A DNA stretch of 64,000 nt from Cypionkella aquatica (GTDB lineage Bacteria; Pseudomonadota; Alphaproteobacteria; Rhodobacterales; Rhodobacteraceae). The notes beneath the pieces were generated by a model. The model was not told where the DNA came from and ran no database searches. It saw only the letters and a program-made list of their open reading frames with translations. Each line of letters opens with the position of its first letter. Positions within the stretch are counted from its first letter, which is position 1. The position numbers and the translations under genes are program-made. Where the stretch lies: NCBI RefSeq assembly GCF_030161095.1, contig NZ_BSPP01000002.1:124001-188000 (forward strand), given 5' to 3'. Of the stretch, positions 53,632 through 62,892 are shown one piece after another.

Positions 53632-54978
53632 ATGAAGAAGATGATTATCGCGGCGCTGTGCGGCTCGATTGCGGGCGGTGTGCTGACGACGCAGGTGGCT
53701 GGCCCGCTGATCGCGCAGGACGCGGCGAAGAACGCGAGCGTCTATGAACAGCTTGATCTGTTTGGCGATGTGTTTGAACGCATCCGCGCGCAATATGTCG
53801 AGGATGTCGACAGCAAAAAGCTGGTTGAAGCCGCGATCAACGGCATGCTGACCTCGCTTGACCCCCATTCCAGCTATATGGACGCCAAGGCGTTCGAGGA
53901 CATGAACACCCAGACGCGCGGCGAGTTCGGCGGTCTGGGCATCGAAGTGACGATGGAAGAGGGCTATATCAAAGTTGTCTCGCCAATGGATGGCACGCCT
54001 GCCGATAAGGCTGGCATCAAGCCCGGCGACTTCATCACAACGGTTGATGGTGAGAACGTGCAGGGGCTGACCCTGGACGCTGCCGTTGACAAGATGCGCG
54101 GGCCGATTGGCTCTGAAATCGTGATCTCGGTGGTGCGCGAAGGTGTGGCCGAGCCGTTCGATGTCTCAATCATCCGCGACACGATCAAAGTCGCTGCGGT
54201 AAAGTCGCGCTTGGTTGGCAATATCGGCGTGATGCGGGTGTCGTCGTTCAACGACCAAACCTATCCGGGTATTCAGGATGGCATTAAGAAGCTGACCGAA
54301 GAAGCTGGCGGTAAGGATAAAATCGCAGGCTATGTGATTGATTTGCGGAACAATCCCGGAGGCTTGCTGAAACAGGCGATCCTGACCTCGGACGCGTTTT
54401 TGAATGAGGGTGAAATCGTCTCGACCCGTGGGCGACTTGCGGAAGACAGCTCGCGTGAAAATGCGACGCCGGGCGATCTGGCCGATGGCAAGCCGATCGT
54501 GGTGCTGATCAATGGCGGCTCGGCCTCGGCCTCTGAAATCGTTGCTGGCGCTTTGCAAGACCACCGCCGCGCGATTGTGGTCGGCACCAAAAGCTTCGGC
54601 AAAGGTTCGGTGCAGACGCTGATCCCGCTGAAAGGCGACGGCGCGATGCGCTTGACGACGGCGCGGTATTACACGCCGTCGGGCCGCTCGATCCAGTCTT
54701 TGGGGGTGATGCCTGATATCGTGGTCAACCAGCCGGTGGTCGATCCGACCGCAGAGGGCACCGAGGCCAAGGCTGCAGAGGATCAGACCAAACAGCGCAC
54801 CGAAGCCTCGTTGCGGGGGGCGATCAGCAATGACTCGATGAGCGATGACGAGAAAAAGCAGCTGGAAGATGAGCGCGCCCGCACCGAAGAAGCAGCCAAG
54901 CTGCGCGATGAAGATTATCAGCTGGCCTATGCGGTGGATATTTTGCGCGGCTTGAACGCCGTGGCCCCGACGCCCTAA
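53632..54978 (+). CDS. ctpA: Carboxy-terminal processing peptidase, S41 family
   Basis: This 448-residue periplasmic protease has a signal peptide or anchor (residues 1-28), a PDZ domain at about 85-170 (GGLGIEVTMEEGYIKVVSPM, KAGIKPGDFITTVDGE), and a tail-specific protease domain with the nucleophile Ser in NGGSASASEIVAGAL and the base Lys in GTKSFGKGSVQT. A charged tail follows. CtpA trims C-termini of envelope proteins and often works with an LytM/EnvC-type partner, here encoded just upstream. Confidence 0.93.
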   Translation: MKKMIIAALCGSIAGGVLTTQVAGPLIAQDAAKNASVYEQLDLFGDVFERIRAQYVEDVDSKKLVEAAINGMLTSLDPHSSYMDAKAFEDMNTQTRGEFGGLGIEVTMEEGYIKVVSPMDGTPADKAGIKPGDFITTVDGENVQGLTLDAAVDKMRGPIGSEIVISVVREGVAEPFDVSIIRDTIKVAAVKSRLVGNIGVMRVSSFNDQTYPGIQDGIKKLTEEAGGKDKIAGYVIDLRNNPGGLLKQAILTSDAFLNEGEIVSTRGRLAEDSSRENATPGDLADGKPIVVLINGGSASASEIVAGALQDHRRAIVVGTKSFGKGSVQTLIPLKGDGAMRLTTARYYTPSGRSIQSLGVMPDIVVNQPVVDPTAEGTEAKAAEDQTKQRTEASLRGAISNDSMSDDEKKQLEDERARTEEAAKLRDEDYQLAYAVDILRGLNAVAPTP

Positions 54979-55000
54979 GCTGAGAATCCTGTAACCCCTT

Positions 55001-55034
55001 GCCGCGCCATGACTTTACACAGTCTTGGCGCGGC
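55001..55034 (+). terminator. Terminator between ctpA and rppH
   Basis: GCCGCGCCA (55001-55009) pairs with TGGCGCGGC (55026-55034), extended by an inner GACT/AGTC stem and a 6-base loop, then TGCTTTT. Confidence 0.8.
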
Positions 55035-55054
55035 TGCTTTTGCCCGAGGCCACG

Positions 55055-55537
55055 ATGCGCATTGATCCCGAAAGCCTGCCCTACCGTCCTTGCGTTGGCG
55101 TTGTTCTGATCAATGCCGCAGGGCTGATCTTTGCGGGTCAGCGGTTGGACAACCCGGTGCCCGCCTGGCAGATGCCGCAGGGTGGCATAGATGAGGGCGA
55201 AAAGCCGCGTGCTGCGGCCCTGCGTGAACTGTGGGAAGAAACCGGCGTCACTGCCGATCTGGTTGAATTTGTGGCCAAGACCGATGATTGGGTGACGTAT
55301 GATCTGCCACCCGAATTGCTGGGCCGCGTCTGGGGCGGCAAATATCGTGGCCAGCGGCAGAAGTGGTTTTTGTTCCGTTTTCTGGGGCAGGATGCGCAGG
55401 TCAATATCGCGTCCGATCACCCCGAGTTTTCAAAATGGCGCTGGATTGGCGCGGATGAAATGGTCGCCTCTATCGTGCCGTTCAAGCGTGCTGTTTATGA
55501 GGAAGTCGTCACCAGTTTTCGCCCGCATCTGGCTTAG
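55055..55537 (+). CDS. rppH: RNA pyrophosphohydrolase
   Basis: This 160-residue Nudix hydrolase is of the RppH/IalA type. The Nudix box G-x5-E-x7-REUxEExGU is complete in [23 protein letters not shown]. The N-terminal [11 protein letters not shown] and [10 protein letters not shown] blocks match the family. It converts 5'-triphosphate RNA to monophosphate, opening mRNA to RNase E. The ATG at 55055 ([15 protein letters not shown]) gives the usual N-terminus. An upstream start would lie inside the terminator. Confidence 0.93.
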   Translation: MRIDPESLPYRPCVGVVLINAAGLIFAGQRLDNPVPAWQMPQGGIDEGEKPRAAALRELWEETGVTADLVEFVAKTDDWVTYDLPPELLGRVWGGKYRGQRQKWFLFRFLGQDAQVNIASDHPEFSKWRWIGADEMVASIVPFKRAVYEEVVTSFRPHLA

Positions 55538-55632
55538 CGGCTTTGCGCGTCGGATCTTGCCCGCCGCCTTGCGTTGACTCAGCGCAAGCGTAGGGTGAAA
55601 CTCAGCCTCCAACGGAATCAGGACAAACCCAC

Positions 55633-58600
55633 TTGCGCTTTACCAAGCTGCGGCTGAATGGCTTCAAAAGCTTTGTGGACCCGACCGATCTGGTCATCCA
55701 CGACGGGCTGACCGGCGTGGTTGGCCCGAATGGCTGCGGCAAATCCAATCTGCTGGAGGCGATGCGCTGGGTGATGGGCGAAAACCGCCCCTCGGCGATG
55801 CGCGGCGGCGGGATGGAGGATGTGATCTTCAACGGGGCCGCCACCCGGGGGGCGCGGCATTTCGCCGAAGTGGCCTTGGTGATGGACAACACCGACCGCC
55901 TCGCGCCTTCGGGCTTCAACGACGCCGATATGATCGAAATCACCCGGCGGATCACCCGTGATGCGGGCTCTGCCTACAAGCTGAACACCAAAGATGTGCG
56001 CGCCCGCGATGTGCAGATGCTGTTCGCCGATGCTTCGACGGGATCGCATTCCCCGGCTTTGGTGCGGCAGGGGCAGATTTCCGAACTGATCAACGCCAAG
56101 CCAAAGGCCCGGCGGCGGATTTTGGAAGAAGCGGCCGGGATTTCAGGACTTTACGCGCGCAGGCATGAAGCAGAGCTAAAGCTGTCCGGGGCTGAAACCA
56201 ATCTTTTGCGCGTCGACGATGTGTTGGAATCGATGGCGCAGCAGTTGTCGCAACTGACAAGGCAGGCCAAACAAGCCGCCCGCTATCGTGAAATCGGCGA
56301 GGAACTGCGCCGCGCCGAGGGTCAACTGTTGTATCGCCGCTGGCGCGAGGCCGAAATTGCCCGCGCCGAGGCTGACACGCTTCTGCGCCAACGCTTAACC
56401 TTGGCCGCGCAGGCCGACGCCGCCGCCCGCCTTGCCGCAAAACAGCGCGAGACCGCCGAGGATGCGCTGCCGCCGTTGCGCCAAGAGGAGGCCATTGCGG
56501 CGGCGATCCTGCAGCGCCTGATGGTACAGCGCGATCAATTGGGCGAACAGGAAACCCGCGCCCGCGCGATGATCGAAACCCTGCGTGGTCGCATCGTTGA
56601 ACTTGACCGCGATGCAGAGCGGGAAGCCAGCCTGAACCGCGATGCGGGCGAGGTGATCGGGCGGCTTGAATGGGAAATCGAGCAGCTTTTGCGCGCCAAT
56701 GAAGGCCATGAAGATCGCCTGATCGAGGCTTCTGACATCGCGCGCGAAGCCTCTGCCGTGCTGACTGACCGCGAAGGCGTGCTGTCGCAAGCCACCGAAG
56801 ATGCCGCGCGCCTTGCTGCCCGCCACCAATCCGTGCAGCGCATGCTGGCCGATACAAAAGCTGCCGTGCACAAGGCCGAAACTGAGGCTGCGCGTGCGGT
56901 TGAAGCGGTGCGTGCTGCGGAATCCGCTCTGGTTTCTGCCGCCGAAGCATTTGAAGCCGCAGAGGAATCACAGATTTCCGCCGCAGAGTCTGCCGAAGCC
57001 GCTGAAGAGGTGCTGCTTGCCGCCGAAGATGCCCGCGCCGAGGTGCAATCCCGCGAAGCCGAGGCGCGCGCGGCCCGGTCCGAAGCCGAAGGCGAGGCCA
57101 GTGCCCTGCGCGCCGAGGTCGCAGCGCTGACCCGTCTGGTGCAGCGCGAGGCGCAGGCTGGCCATCAATTGCTTGATCTTTTGGTGGTCGAACCGGGGCT
57201 TGAAAAGGCGATCGGGGCCGCCTTGGCCGACGATCTGCGCGCGCCGGAAGTGGCTGCGGAAAAGCCCTCTGGTTGGGTCATGCTGCCCGATTACGCAACA
57301 CCGCAAAGCTTGCCAACCGGGGCCGTGCCGTTGTCACACCATGTGCGGGCCCCCGGCGTTCTGGCCCGCCGCATGGGACAAATCGGCCTGATTTCCCGCG
57401 CCGATGGCCCGCGCCTGCAAGGCGATCTGCAACCCGGACAGCGTTTGGTCAGCCGCGAAGGCGATCTGTGGCGCTGGGATGGCTTTCGCGCAGGGGCCGA
57501 AGATGCGCCCTCTGCCGCGGCTTTGCGCCTGCAACAATTGAACCGCCTAACCGCGCTGAAACGCGATCTTGAAGAGGTTGCGGCCCGCGCTGCCGGGGCT
57601 TCGCAGGCGCATGCTTTGCTGCAATCCCGGCTGGCCGAACTGGCCAGCGCCGATCAACGCGCCCGTGATGCCCGCCGCGCCGCCGATACCCGCGTGTCAG
57701 AAGCCAACCGTCTGGCCGCGCGGGCCGAGGCCGATAAATCTATTGCGGGCGGTAAGTTAGACGCGGCACGTCTGTCCGTGGAACGCTATGAAAGCGACGC
57801 TTCAGAGGCCCGCGAGCGTTTGGATGCCGCAGTCGCCGCTGAAGAAGACCTGCCCGATCTGGACGCCGCCCGCGAAAGTGTCGAGGCCGCAAAGCTGGCC
57901 GTAGAAGCCGCCCGCATCACGATGATGGCGCGGCGTTCGGCGCATGATGAGTTGCGCCGCGAGGGTGATGCGCGGCTGAAACGGCGTCAGGAAGCGGTCA
58001 AGGAATTGTCGGGCTGGAAGCATCGGCTTGAAACCGCAGCCAAGCGCATCGCCGAACTTGCCGCCCGCCGCGCCGAGACGCAGGAAGAATTGCTGGAAGC
58101 CTCTGCCGCGCCGGAAGAAATCGCGATCAAGCGTGAAGAACTTAGCGATGCGATCACCGAATCCGAGGCCCGCCGCGCTGTCGCCGCCGATGCGCTTTCC
58201 GTGGCCGAAGCCGCCCTGCGCACCGCCCGCGACACCGAACACGAGGGCGAGCGTCTGTCGGGTGACGCCCGTGAGGCCCGCGCCCGCGCCGAGGCCCGCA
58301 CCGACGCCGCCCGCGAAACCGTGGCATTGGCCGCCGAGCGTATCGCCGAAGAACAGGGCGCCACCCCCGATCAACTTTTGGACACGTTGAAAGTCGATCC
58401 CGATAAAATGCCGGATGCTGAAAGCCTTGATGCCGATGTGCAGCGCCTGAAGCGTCAACGCGAGGCTTTGGGCGCGGTCAATCTGCGTGCCGAAGACGAT
58501 GCGAAATCGGTTTCCGACGAATATGACGCGCTTGCGCAAGAGAAAATTGATCTGGAAGAGGCGATCAAAAAGCTGCGCTCTGGCATCGCGGGCCTGAACC

Positions 58601-59088
58601 GCGAGGGGCGCGAACGCCTGCTGACCGCGTTTGAACAGGTTAACGCCAACTTTGCCACTTTGTTCACCCATCTGTTCAACGGCGGCGAGGCGCGGCTGGT
58701 TTTGGTTGAATCCGATGATCCGCTGGAAGCCGGGCTAGAGATCATGTGCCAACCGCCCGGCAAAAAGCTGGCGACACTTTCGCTGCTGTCAGGGGGCGAG
58801 CAAACTCTGACAGCACTCGCGCTGATCTTCGGCGTTTTCCTTGCCAATCCTGCACCGATTTGCGTGTTGGACGAGGTTGATGCGCCTTTGGACGATGCCA
58901 ACGTCACCCGTTTCTGCGATCTGCTGGATGAGATGACGCGCCGCACCGAAACCCGTTTCCTGATCATCACCCACCATGCGGTGACGATGGCGCGGATGGA
59001 TCGATTGTTCGGTGTTACCATGGCGGAACAAGGCGTTAGCCAGCTGGTCTCGGTCGATCTGAAACGCGCCGAGGCTTTGGTCGCGTGA
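55633..59088 (+). CDS. smc: Chromosome segregation protein SMC
   Basis: This 1151-residue SMC ATPase has Walker A GPNGCGKS at residues 31-38, two coiled-coil arms (about 165-485 and 640-945), and a hinge between them (about 510-620, LLDLLVVEPGLEKAIGAAL). At the C-terminus lie the ABC signature LLSGGEQTLTALALIF and Walker B PICVLDEVDAPLDDANV. It compacts and segregates DNA with ScpA/ScpB. The start is TTG, which gives the family N-terminus MRFTKLRLNGFKSF. Confidence 0.97.
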   Translation: MRFTKLRLNGFKSFVDPTDLVIHDGLTGVVGPNGCGKSNLLEAMRWVMGENRPSAMRGGGMEDVIFNGAATRGARHFAEVALVMDNTDRLAPSGFNDADMIEITRRITRDAGSAYKLNTKDVRARDVQMLFADASTGSHSPALVRQGQISELINAKPKARRRILEEAAGISGLYARRHEAELKLSGAETNLLRVDDVLESMAQQLSQLTRQAKQAARYREIGEELRRAEGQLLYRRWREAEIARAEADTLLRQRLTLAAQADAAARLAAKQRETAEDALPPLRQEEAIAAAILQRLMVQRDQLGEQETRARAMIETLRGRIVELDRDAEREASLNRDAGEVIGRLEWEIEQLLRANEGHEDRLIEASDIAREASAVLTDREGVLSQATEDAARLAARHQSVQRMLADTKAAVHKAETEAARAVEAVRAAESALVSAAEAFEAAEESQISAAESAEAAEEVLLAAEDARAEVQSREAEARAARSEAEGEASALRAEVAALTRLVQREAQAGHQLLDLLVVEPGLEKAIGAALADDLRAPEVAAEKPSGWVMLPDYATPQSLPTGAVPLSHHVRAPGVLARRMGQIGLISRADGPRLQGDLQPGQRLVSREGDLWRWDGFRAGAEDAPSAAALRLQQLNRLTALKRDLEEVAARAAGASQAHALLQSRLAELASADQRARDARRAADTRVSEANRLAARAEADKSIAGGKLDAARLSVERYESDASEARERLDAAVAAEEDLPDLDAARESVEAAKLAVEAARITMMARRSAHDELRREGDARLKRRQEAVKELSGWKHRLETAAKRIAELAARRAETQEELLEASAAPEEIAIKREELSDAITESEARRAVAADALSVAEAALRTARDTEHEGERLSGDAREARARAEARTDAARETVALAAERIAEEQGATPDQLLDTLKVDPDKMPDAESLDADVQRLKRQREALGAVNLRAEDDAKSVSDEYDALAQEKIDLEEAIKKLRSGIAGLNREGRERLLTAFEQVNANFATLFTHLFNGGEARLVLVESDDPLEAGLEIMCQPPGKKLATLSLLSGGEQTLTALALIFGVFLANPAPICVLDEVDAPLDDANVTRFCDLLDEMTRRTETRFLIITHHAVTMARMDRLFGVTMAEQGVSQLVSVDLKRAEALVA

Positions 59089-59429
59089 TGGAAGAAGCCC
59101 TGCGCGCGGCTGGTTTCACCGGCATTGAGGTGGTGGATGACGTGATCTACGCGCGCAGCAACCCGGCTTTGCCAGAGTTCACTGTGCGGGAAATCGACAA
59201 TATCTGGCAGCTGGCACAAACTTGGCCGCTGCGCGCAAGCGACCCACAGATCGCCGCTTGGAACGCCCTGCATCCTGAGGCGCCGATGGATATTTACCAA
59301 GGTGAAACCCGGATCACCCAGCGCGCCACGCTTGCGACATTGCCGCTTTGGGCAGAGTTAACCGCGAAAATGGTGGCACAATGCGTCACTTGGCGGCGGG
59401 TGACGCGGCAGCGGGATGAGGGTATGTGA
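59088..59429 (+). CDS. Hypothetical protein downstream of smc
   Basis: This 113-residue protein of no recognised family is acidic to neutral, with no signal peptide or membrane segment. Its ATG shares one base with the smc stop (TGATG), so it is translationally coupled to smc. The sequence has two Trp-rich patches (IDNIWQLAQTWPL, LPLWAEL). A role related to SMC is suggested only by position. Confidence 0.7.
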   Translation: MEEALRAAGFTGIEVVDDVIYARSNPALPEFTVREIDNIWQLAQTWPLRASDPQIAAWNALHPEAPMDIYQGETRITQRATLATLPLWAELTAKMVAQCVTWRRVTRQRDEGM

Positions 59430-59440
59430 CGCCAAAAATG

Positions 59441-59977
59441 TTAACGAAGCACCTGCAAACGGTCGTTTAAACCAACTTCGCCATCCACCTCGATGGAGCA
59501 CAAAATCCCGCGCAACCGCAGTTCTGGCGCGCGCCGCACCCAGTCATAGGCATCGCGACCATAGCGCACCTTCCACTTCGCGCAGGAGTCGTTCCAGACA
59601 TCCGACACCCGCAGCACCGCCGTCCCGGCCTGTATCAGCGTGCCGACCGGAAGATTGGCCACCGACATCTCTAAATCCGCCACAATAGGATCGCCGGGAT
59701 GCGGCTGGCCGCGATCTTGCCACACCAGATCCAACACCCGGCTTTGCAGAATTGAAACCTGAATCCGCGGATCTGGGCTGCCATCGGGCAATTTCATCCA
59801 CGGCGTGGTGGTCCAACGCTCGCCCGGAATCCCGCCTGATTTGCTCATGCTGATCCGATCGGGGAAGGCGCGTTGGCCGATGCCGGGCCGCAAACACAGC
59901 CCGCGAATCGGTGCATCGGTTTTGGGGGCGGCCAAAATACCCGGCAGCGCCGCATCCAATTCGGCCAAAGTGATCAT
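59441..59977 (-). CDS. MOSC domain-containing protein
   Basis: This protein of about 178 residues has a MOSC-type fold. GGIPGERWTTTPWMKLPDG, SVANLPVGTLIQAGTAVLRVSD and NDSCAKWKVRYGRDAYDWV correspond to the family's beta-barrel core and conserved Cys. MOSC proteins handle molybdenum-cofactor-bound or sulphur-carrying substrates. ATG at 59977 has a GGCGGG stretch upstream. An earlier ATG at 60037 is possible. It converges with the smc operon. Confidence 0.78.
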   Translation of the reverse strand: MITLAELDAALPGILAAPKTDAPIRGLCLRPGIGQRAFPDRISMSKSGGIPGERWTTTPWMKLPDGSPDPRIQVSILQSRVLDLVWQDRGQPHPGDPIVADLEMSVANLPVGTLIQAGTAVLRVSDVWNDSCAKWKVRYGRDAYDWVRRAPELRLRGILCSIEVDGEVGLNDRLQVLR

Positions 59978-60148
59978 CGCAAGCCCGCCTTTTTCTAAGT
60001 CTGCCCCCAACGATAGACCAGTTTTCGGCATGCTCATCGGTCGTTTGCGACATTTTCGCCACTCCGGCCTGTGCTTTTTCAGTGGCGACCCAAGCCTGTC
60101 ACAAAATTAAGCAGTTAACAGGCAAACTTGCCGGTGATGGAGGCACAA

Positions 60149-60499
60149 ATGCTTGAATTCTTACCGCAAGATATCCGAGACGGGCTCGACGCCGCGCGCA
60201 AGCGTGAAACGACGCGCAAATCGCGGCTGCGGGTGCAGGTGGGCGAAGCGGTCTTTCCGGTGACCCGGTTCTGGAATGGCGGCTTTTCTCTGGACGCGGC
60301 GCTGACGCCGCATCTGCGCGGTCTGGTCGATGTTTATGACGGGGCGCGCCATATCTTCCAGTGTCTGATCGTGGCTTCCTCGGTTGAGAACGGCGATTTG
60401 GTCTGCGAATTCAAGCGGCTGACGCTGGTATCGGACCGCGCCGCGCTGGATTATGAACGGGACGAAAACGCACCCGTGGCGCTGTTGCCACGGGCTTAG
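60149..60499 (+). CDS. Hypothetical protein, possibly PilZ-like
   Basis: This 116-residue cytoplasmic protein begins at ATG 60149, after a perfect GGAGG at a five-base spacing. A basic patch (RKRETTRKSRLRVQVG) followed by a beta-rich stretch ending FWNGGFSLD recalls the RxxxR and (D/N)xSxxG pattern of PilZ c-di-GMP receptors, but the second motif is degenerate. The call is therefore tentative. It converges with patB ten bases away. Confidence 0.6.
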   Translation: MLEFLPQDIRDGLDAARKRETTRKSRLRVQVGEAVFPVTRFWNGGFSLDAALTPHLRGLVDVYDGARHIFQCLIVASSVENGDLVCEFKRLTLVSDRAALDYERDENAPVALLPRA

Positions 60500-60509
60500 T
60501 TACACAAAC

Positions 60510-61679
60510 TTATTGCAGATCGGCAAAAGCCATTTGCAGACGTTTGACGGCCTCGACCACGACGGCGCGGGGCGTTGCAAGGTTAAAGCGCAGATAGGAC
60601 TCGCCGCCTGCACCAAATGGCGTGCCATAATTTGTGGCGATCCGTGCGCCTTTTTGCACCCGGTCAATGAATTCGGCAGCGGGCATGCCGGTTGCGGCAA
60701 AATCTACCCAAGCCAGATAGGTGGCTTCCAGCGGCATGGATTTCAAACCTGGGATCTGCGCGATCCCTTCGTTGAAAATCTGCGCATTGCCTTGCAAATA
60801 GCTGCAAAGCTCGTCCACCCAAGCAGCTCCCTCGGGCGAATAGGCCGCAGCCGCCATGAACAATCCGAAAGAGTTCGGCGACACCCCCATTGCATTGATC
60901 CGTTGCGCAAATGTCGCGCGCAATTTTGGATCTGCGATGATGACATTGCCAGAATGTGCGCCTGCAATGTTGAATGTCTTGGTAGTGGCCGTCATCATGA
61001 CCAAACGTTCACTTATATCGGGCAAGGTCGCCATCACGGTATGCTTCTGGCCGGGCATTACCAAATCATGGTGAATTTCATCCGAGACCAACAACAGGTT
61101 GTGGCGCTTGCAGAAATCAGCCACGCCCTGCAATTCTTCAACCGACCAAACCCGGCCCCCCGGATTATGCGGCGAGCATAGGATCAGCATGGTCTCATTG
61201 CCGGTCATCTGGGCATCCCAAGCGTCGAAATCCATTTCGTAACGCCCGTTCACATTGGCAAGCTTGCACTCCACCACCTGCCGGTCCGCTGCTTTGATCA
61301 CCCGCGCGAAAGCATGATAAATTGGCGTGAACAGCACAACGCCGTCGCCAGGTTTGGTAAAAGCGTCAATGCACATCGCCGTGCCGTTGACCAAACCATG
61401 GGTGGTGAAAATCTGATCACGCTCGACCGTCCAGCCGTGACGTGTCTGCATCCACCAACGGATCGCATCCAGATAGCCAGCATCATCGCCGTAATAGCCA
61501 TAGACGCCATGCGCCAGCATGCCTTCAAGCGCGCGCTGGACGCAGGCCGGCGGCGCGAAATCCATGTCAGCCACCCACATCGCAATGCCGTCATCCGCCG
61601 GCACGCCGTAGATCGCCTCCATCGAATCCCACTTGACGGAATGTGTTCCAAAGCGATTGATCGGCGTGTTGAAGCTCAT
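60510..61679 (-). CDS. patB: PatB/MalY family C-S lyase (aminotransferase class I/II)
   Basis: This 389-residue fold-type I PLP enzyme is of the MalY/PatB group. The N-terminal FGTHSVKWDSMEAIYG and MWVADMDFAPP are diagnostic for this group, as is the glycine-tyrosine stretch HGVYGYYGDD. PLP contacts include SPHNPGGRVW, DEIHHDLV and the Schiff-base Lys in TTKTFNIAG. Expected chemistry is beta-elimination of cystathionine or cysteine conjugates. Its promoter lies in an AT-rich dyad region shared with the divergent def genes. Confidence 0.9.
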   Translation of the reverse strand: MSFNTPINRFGTHSVKWDSMEAIYGVPADDGIAMWVADMDFAPPACVQRALEGMLAHGVYGYYGDDAGYLDAIRWWMQTRHGWTVERDQIFTTHGLVNGTAMCIDAFTKPGDGVVLFTPIYHAFARVIKAADRQVVECKLANVNGRYEMDFDAWDAQMTGNETMLILCSPHNPGGRVWSVEELQGVADFCKRHNLLLVSDEIHHDLVMPGQKHTVMATLPDISERLVMMTATTKTFNIAGAHSGNVIIADPKLRATFAQRINAMGVSPNSFGLFMAAAAYSPEGAAWVDELCSYLQGNAQIFNEGIAQIPGLKSMPLEATYLAWVDFAATGMPAAEFIDRVQKGARIATNYGTPFGAGGESYLRFNLATPRAVVVEAVKRLQMAFADLQ

Positions 61680-61696
61680 GATTGTCCTGCTGGCTG

Positions 61697-61783
61697 TTGG
61701 TATTTGGTTCTGATTATATTAAGTAAAACAGAAAATCTTACCTAATATAATAAAAATATCAGCACGTAGTTCCAAAATACCAA
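61697..61783. promoter_or_regulatory. Nested inverted repeats between patB and def
   Basis: An inner dyad joins ATTATATTAaGTAA (61713-61726) and TTACcTAATATAAT (61738-61751), 13 of 14 positions pairing. An outer pair TTGGTATTTGG (61697-61707) and CCAAAATACCAA (61772-61783) surrounds it. The AT-rich block stands out from the GC-rich surroundings and sits between divergent genes, so it is a candidate regulator site plus promoters. Confidence 0.6.
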
Positions 61784-61885
61784 CGATACTTGGAAATCCG
61801 TCCCTGAGGTGGCGTAGCGTCGAGAATTTCACCGAAATCTCAGCTCCCTCTTGCACGATTTGCCCCCACGCCGTAAATCCCAAAC

Positions 61886-62410
61886 ATGATCCGCGATATC
61901 CTAATCCATCCCGATCCGCGTTTGAAAAAGCCCTGCGAGCCTGTCGCAGAGGTGACGGCTGAGATTTTGACTCTGGCGTCAGACATGCTGGAAACCATGT
62001 ATGATGCGCCCGGAATTGGTCTGGCTGCGCCGCAGATTGGCGTTATGAAGCGGATCATCGTGATGGATTGTATCAAAGATGGCCCGCCCGAGCCGATGGT
62101 TCTGCTAAATCCCAAGGTGCTGTGGTCATCCGAAGATCTTGCGACCTACGAAGAGGGGTGTCTGTCAATTCCCGACCAATATGCCGAGGTAAAGCGGCCA
62201 AGTGGCGTGAAAGTTGTTTGGATGGACACCGAAGGTCTCGCGCAGGAACGCATGTTTGAGGGCCTTTGGGCGACCTGTGTGCAGCACGAGATCGACCATC
62301 TGGATGGCAAATTGTTCATTGATTATCTTGGGCCGCTGAAGCGGCAGATGATAACCCGCAAGATGGAAAAGCTGAAACGCGAACGGGCACGATCAGGCGC
62401 AGATTACTGA
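61886..62410 (+). CDS. def: Peptide deformylase (first copy)
   Basis: This 174-residue metalloprotease removes the N-formyl group from nascent proteins. All three motifs are intact: GIGLAAPQ (43-50), EGCLS with metal ligand Cys92, and HEIDH (H134, E135, H138). The C-terminal extension (RKMEKLKRERARSG) is usual for the main housekeeping form. Its stop shares one base with the start of the second copy at 62410. Confidence 0.95.
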   Translation: MIRDILIHPDPRLKKPCEPVAEVTAEILTLASDMLETMYDAPGIGLAAPQIGVMKRIIVMDCIKDGPPEPMVLLNPKVLWSSEDLATYEEGCLSIPDQYAEVKRPSGVKVVWMDTEGLAQERMFEGLWATCVQHEIDHLDGKLFIDYLGPLKRQMITRKMEKLKRERARSGADY

Positions 62411-62892
62411 TGGCGGTTCTGCCGATCCTGCGCTGGCCGGATTCACGGTTAACAACTGTTTGTTCAGAAATCACCGGTGATGCGCGTGCGCTGGCCGCCG
62501 ATCTGCTGGAAACGATGTATGATGCGCCGGGACGCGGCTTGGCAGCGCCTCAGGTTGGCGTGACGCAGCGGATTTTCGTGATGGATTGCACGTGGAAAGA
62601 GGGCATTTATGCGCCGCGCGTGCTGATCAACCCGGAGATCCTTTGGAAGTCGGAAGAGACCGCTGCAGGCCCCGAAGGCTGTCTGTCTTTGCCCGGAATA
62701 GTAACCGAAATTACCCGTGCGAAATCGGTGCACATGCGCTGGCTGGATCTGTCCGGGAAGATTTGTGAAGAAATGTTCACTGGCTTTGCTGCGATCTGTG
62801 CGCAACACGAATTTGACCACTTGAACGGTGTGCTGACGCTGGATCACCTTGATCCGACCGCCCGCGCGACAGCGGAAAGTGCCCTTGCATGA
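62410..62892 (+). CDS. Peptide deformylase (second copy)
   Basis: This 160-residue paralogue keeps every catalytic motif: GRGLAAPQ (41-48), EGCLS with Cys91, and HEFDH (H133, E134, H137). The C-terminal basic tail of the first copy is absent. It should be an active deformylase. It overlaps the neighbours on both sides (one base with the first copy, four with the third), indicating coupled translation of the whole run. Confidence 0.92.
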   Translation: MAVLPILRWPDSRLTTVCSEITGDARALAADLLETMYDAPGRGLAAPQVGVTQRIFVMDCTWKEGIYAPRVLINPEILWKSEETAAGPEGCLSLPGIVTEITRAKSVHMRWLDLSGKICEEMFTGFAAICAQHEFDHLNGVLTLDHLDPTARATAESALA

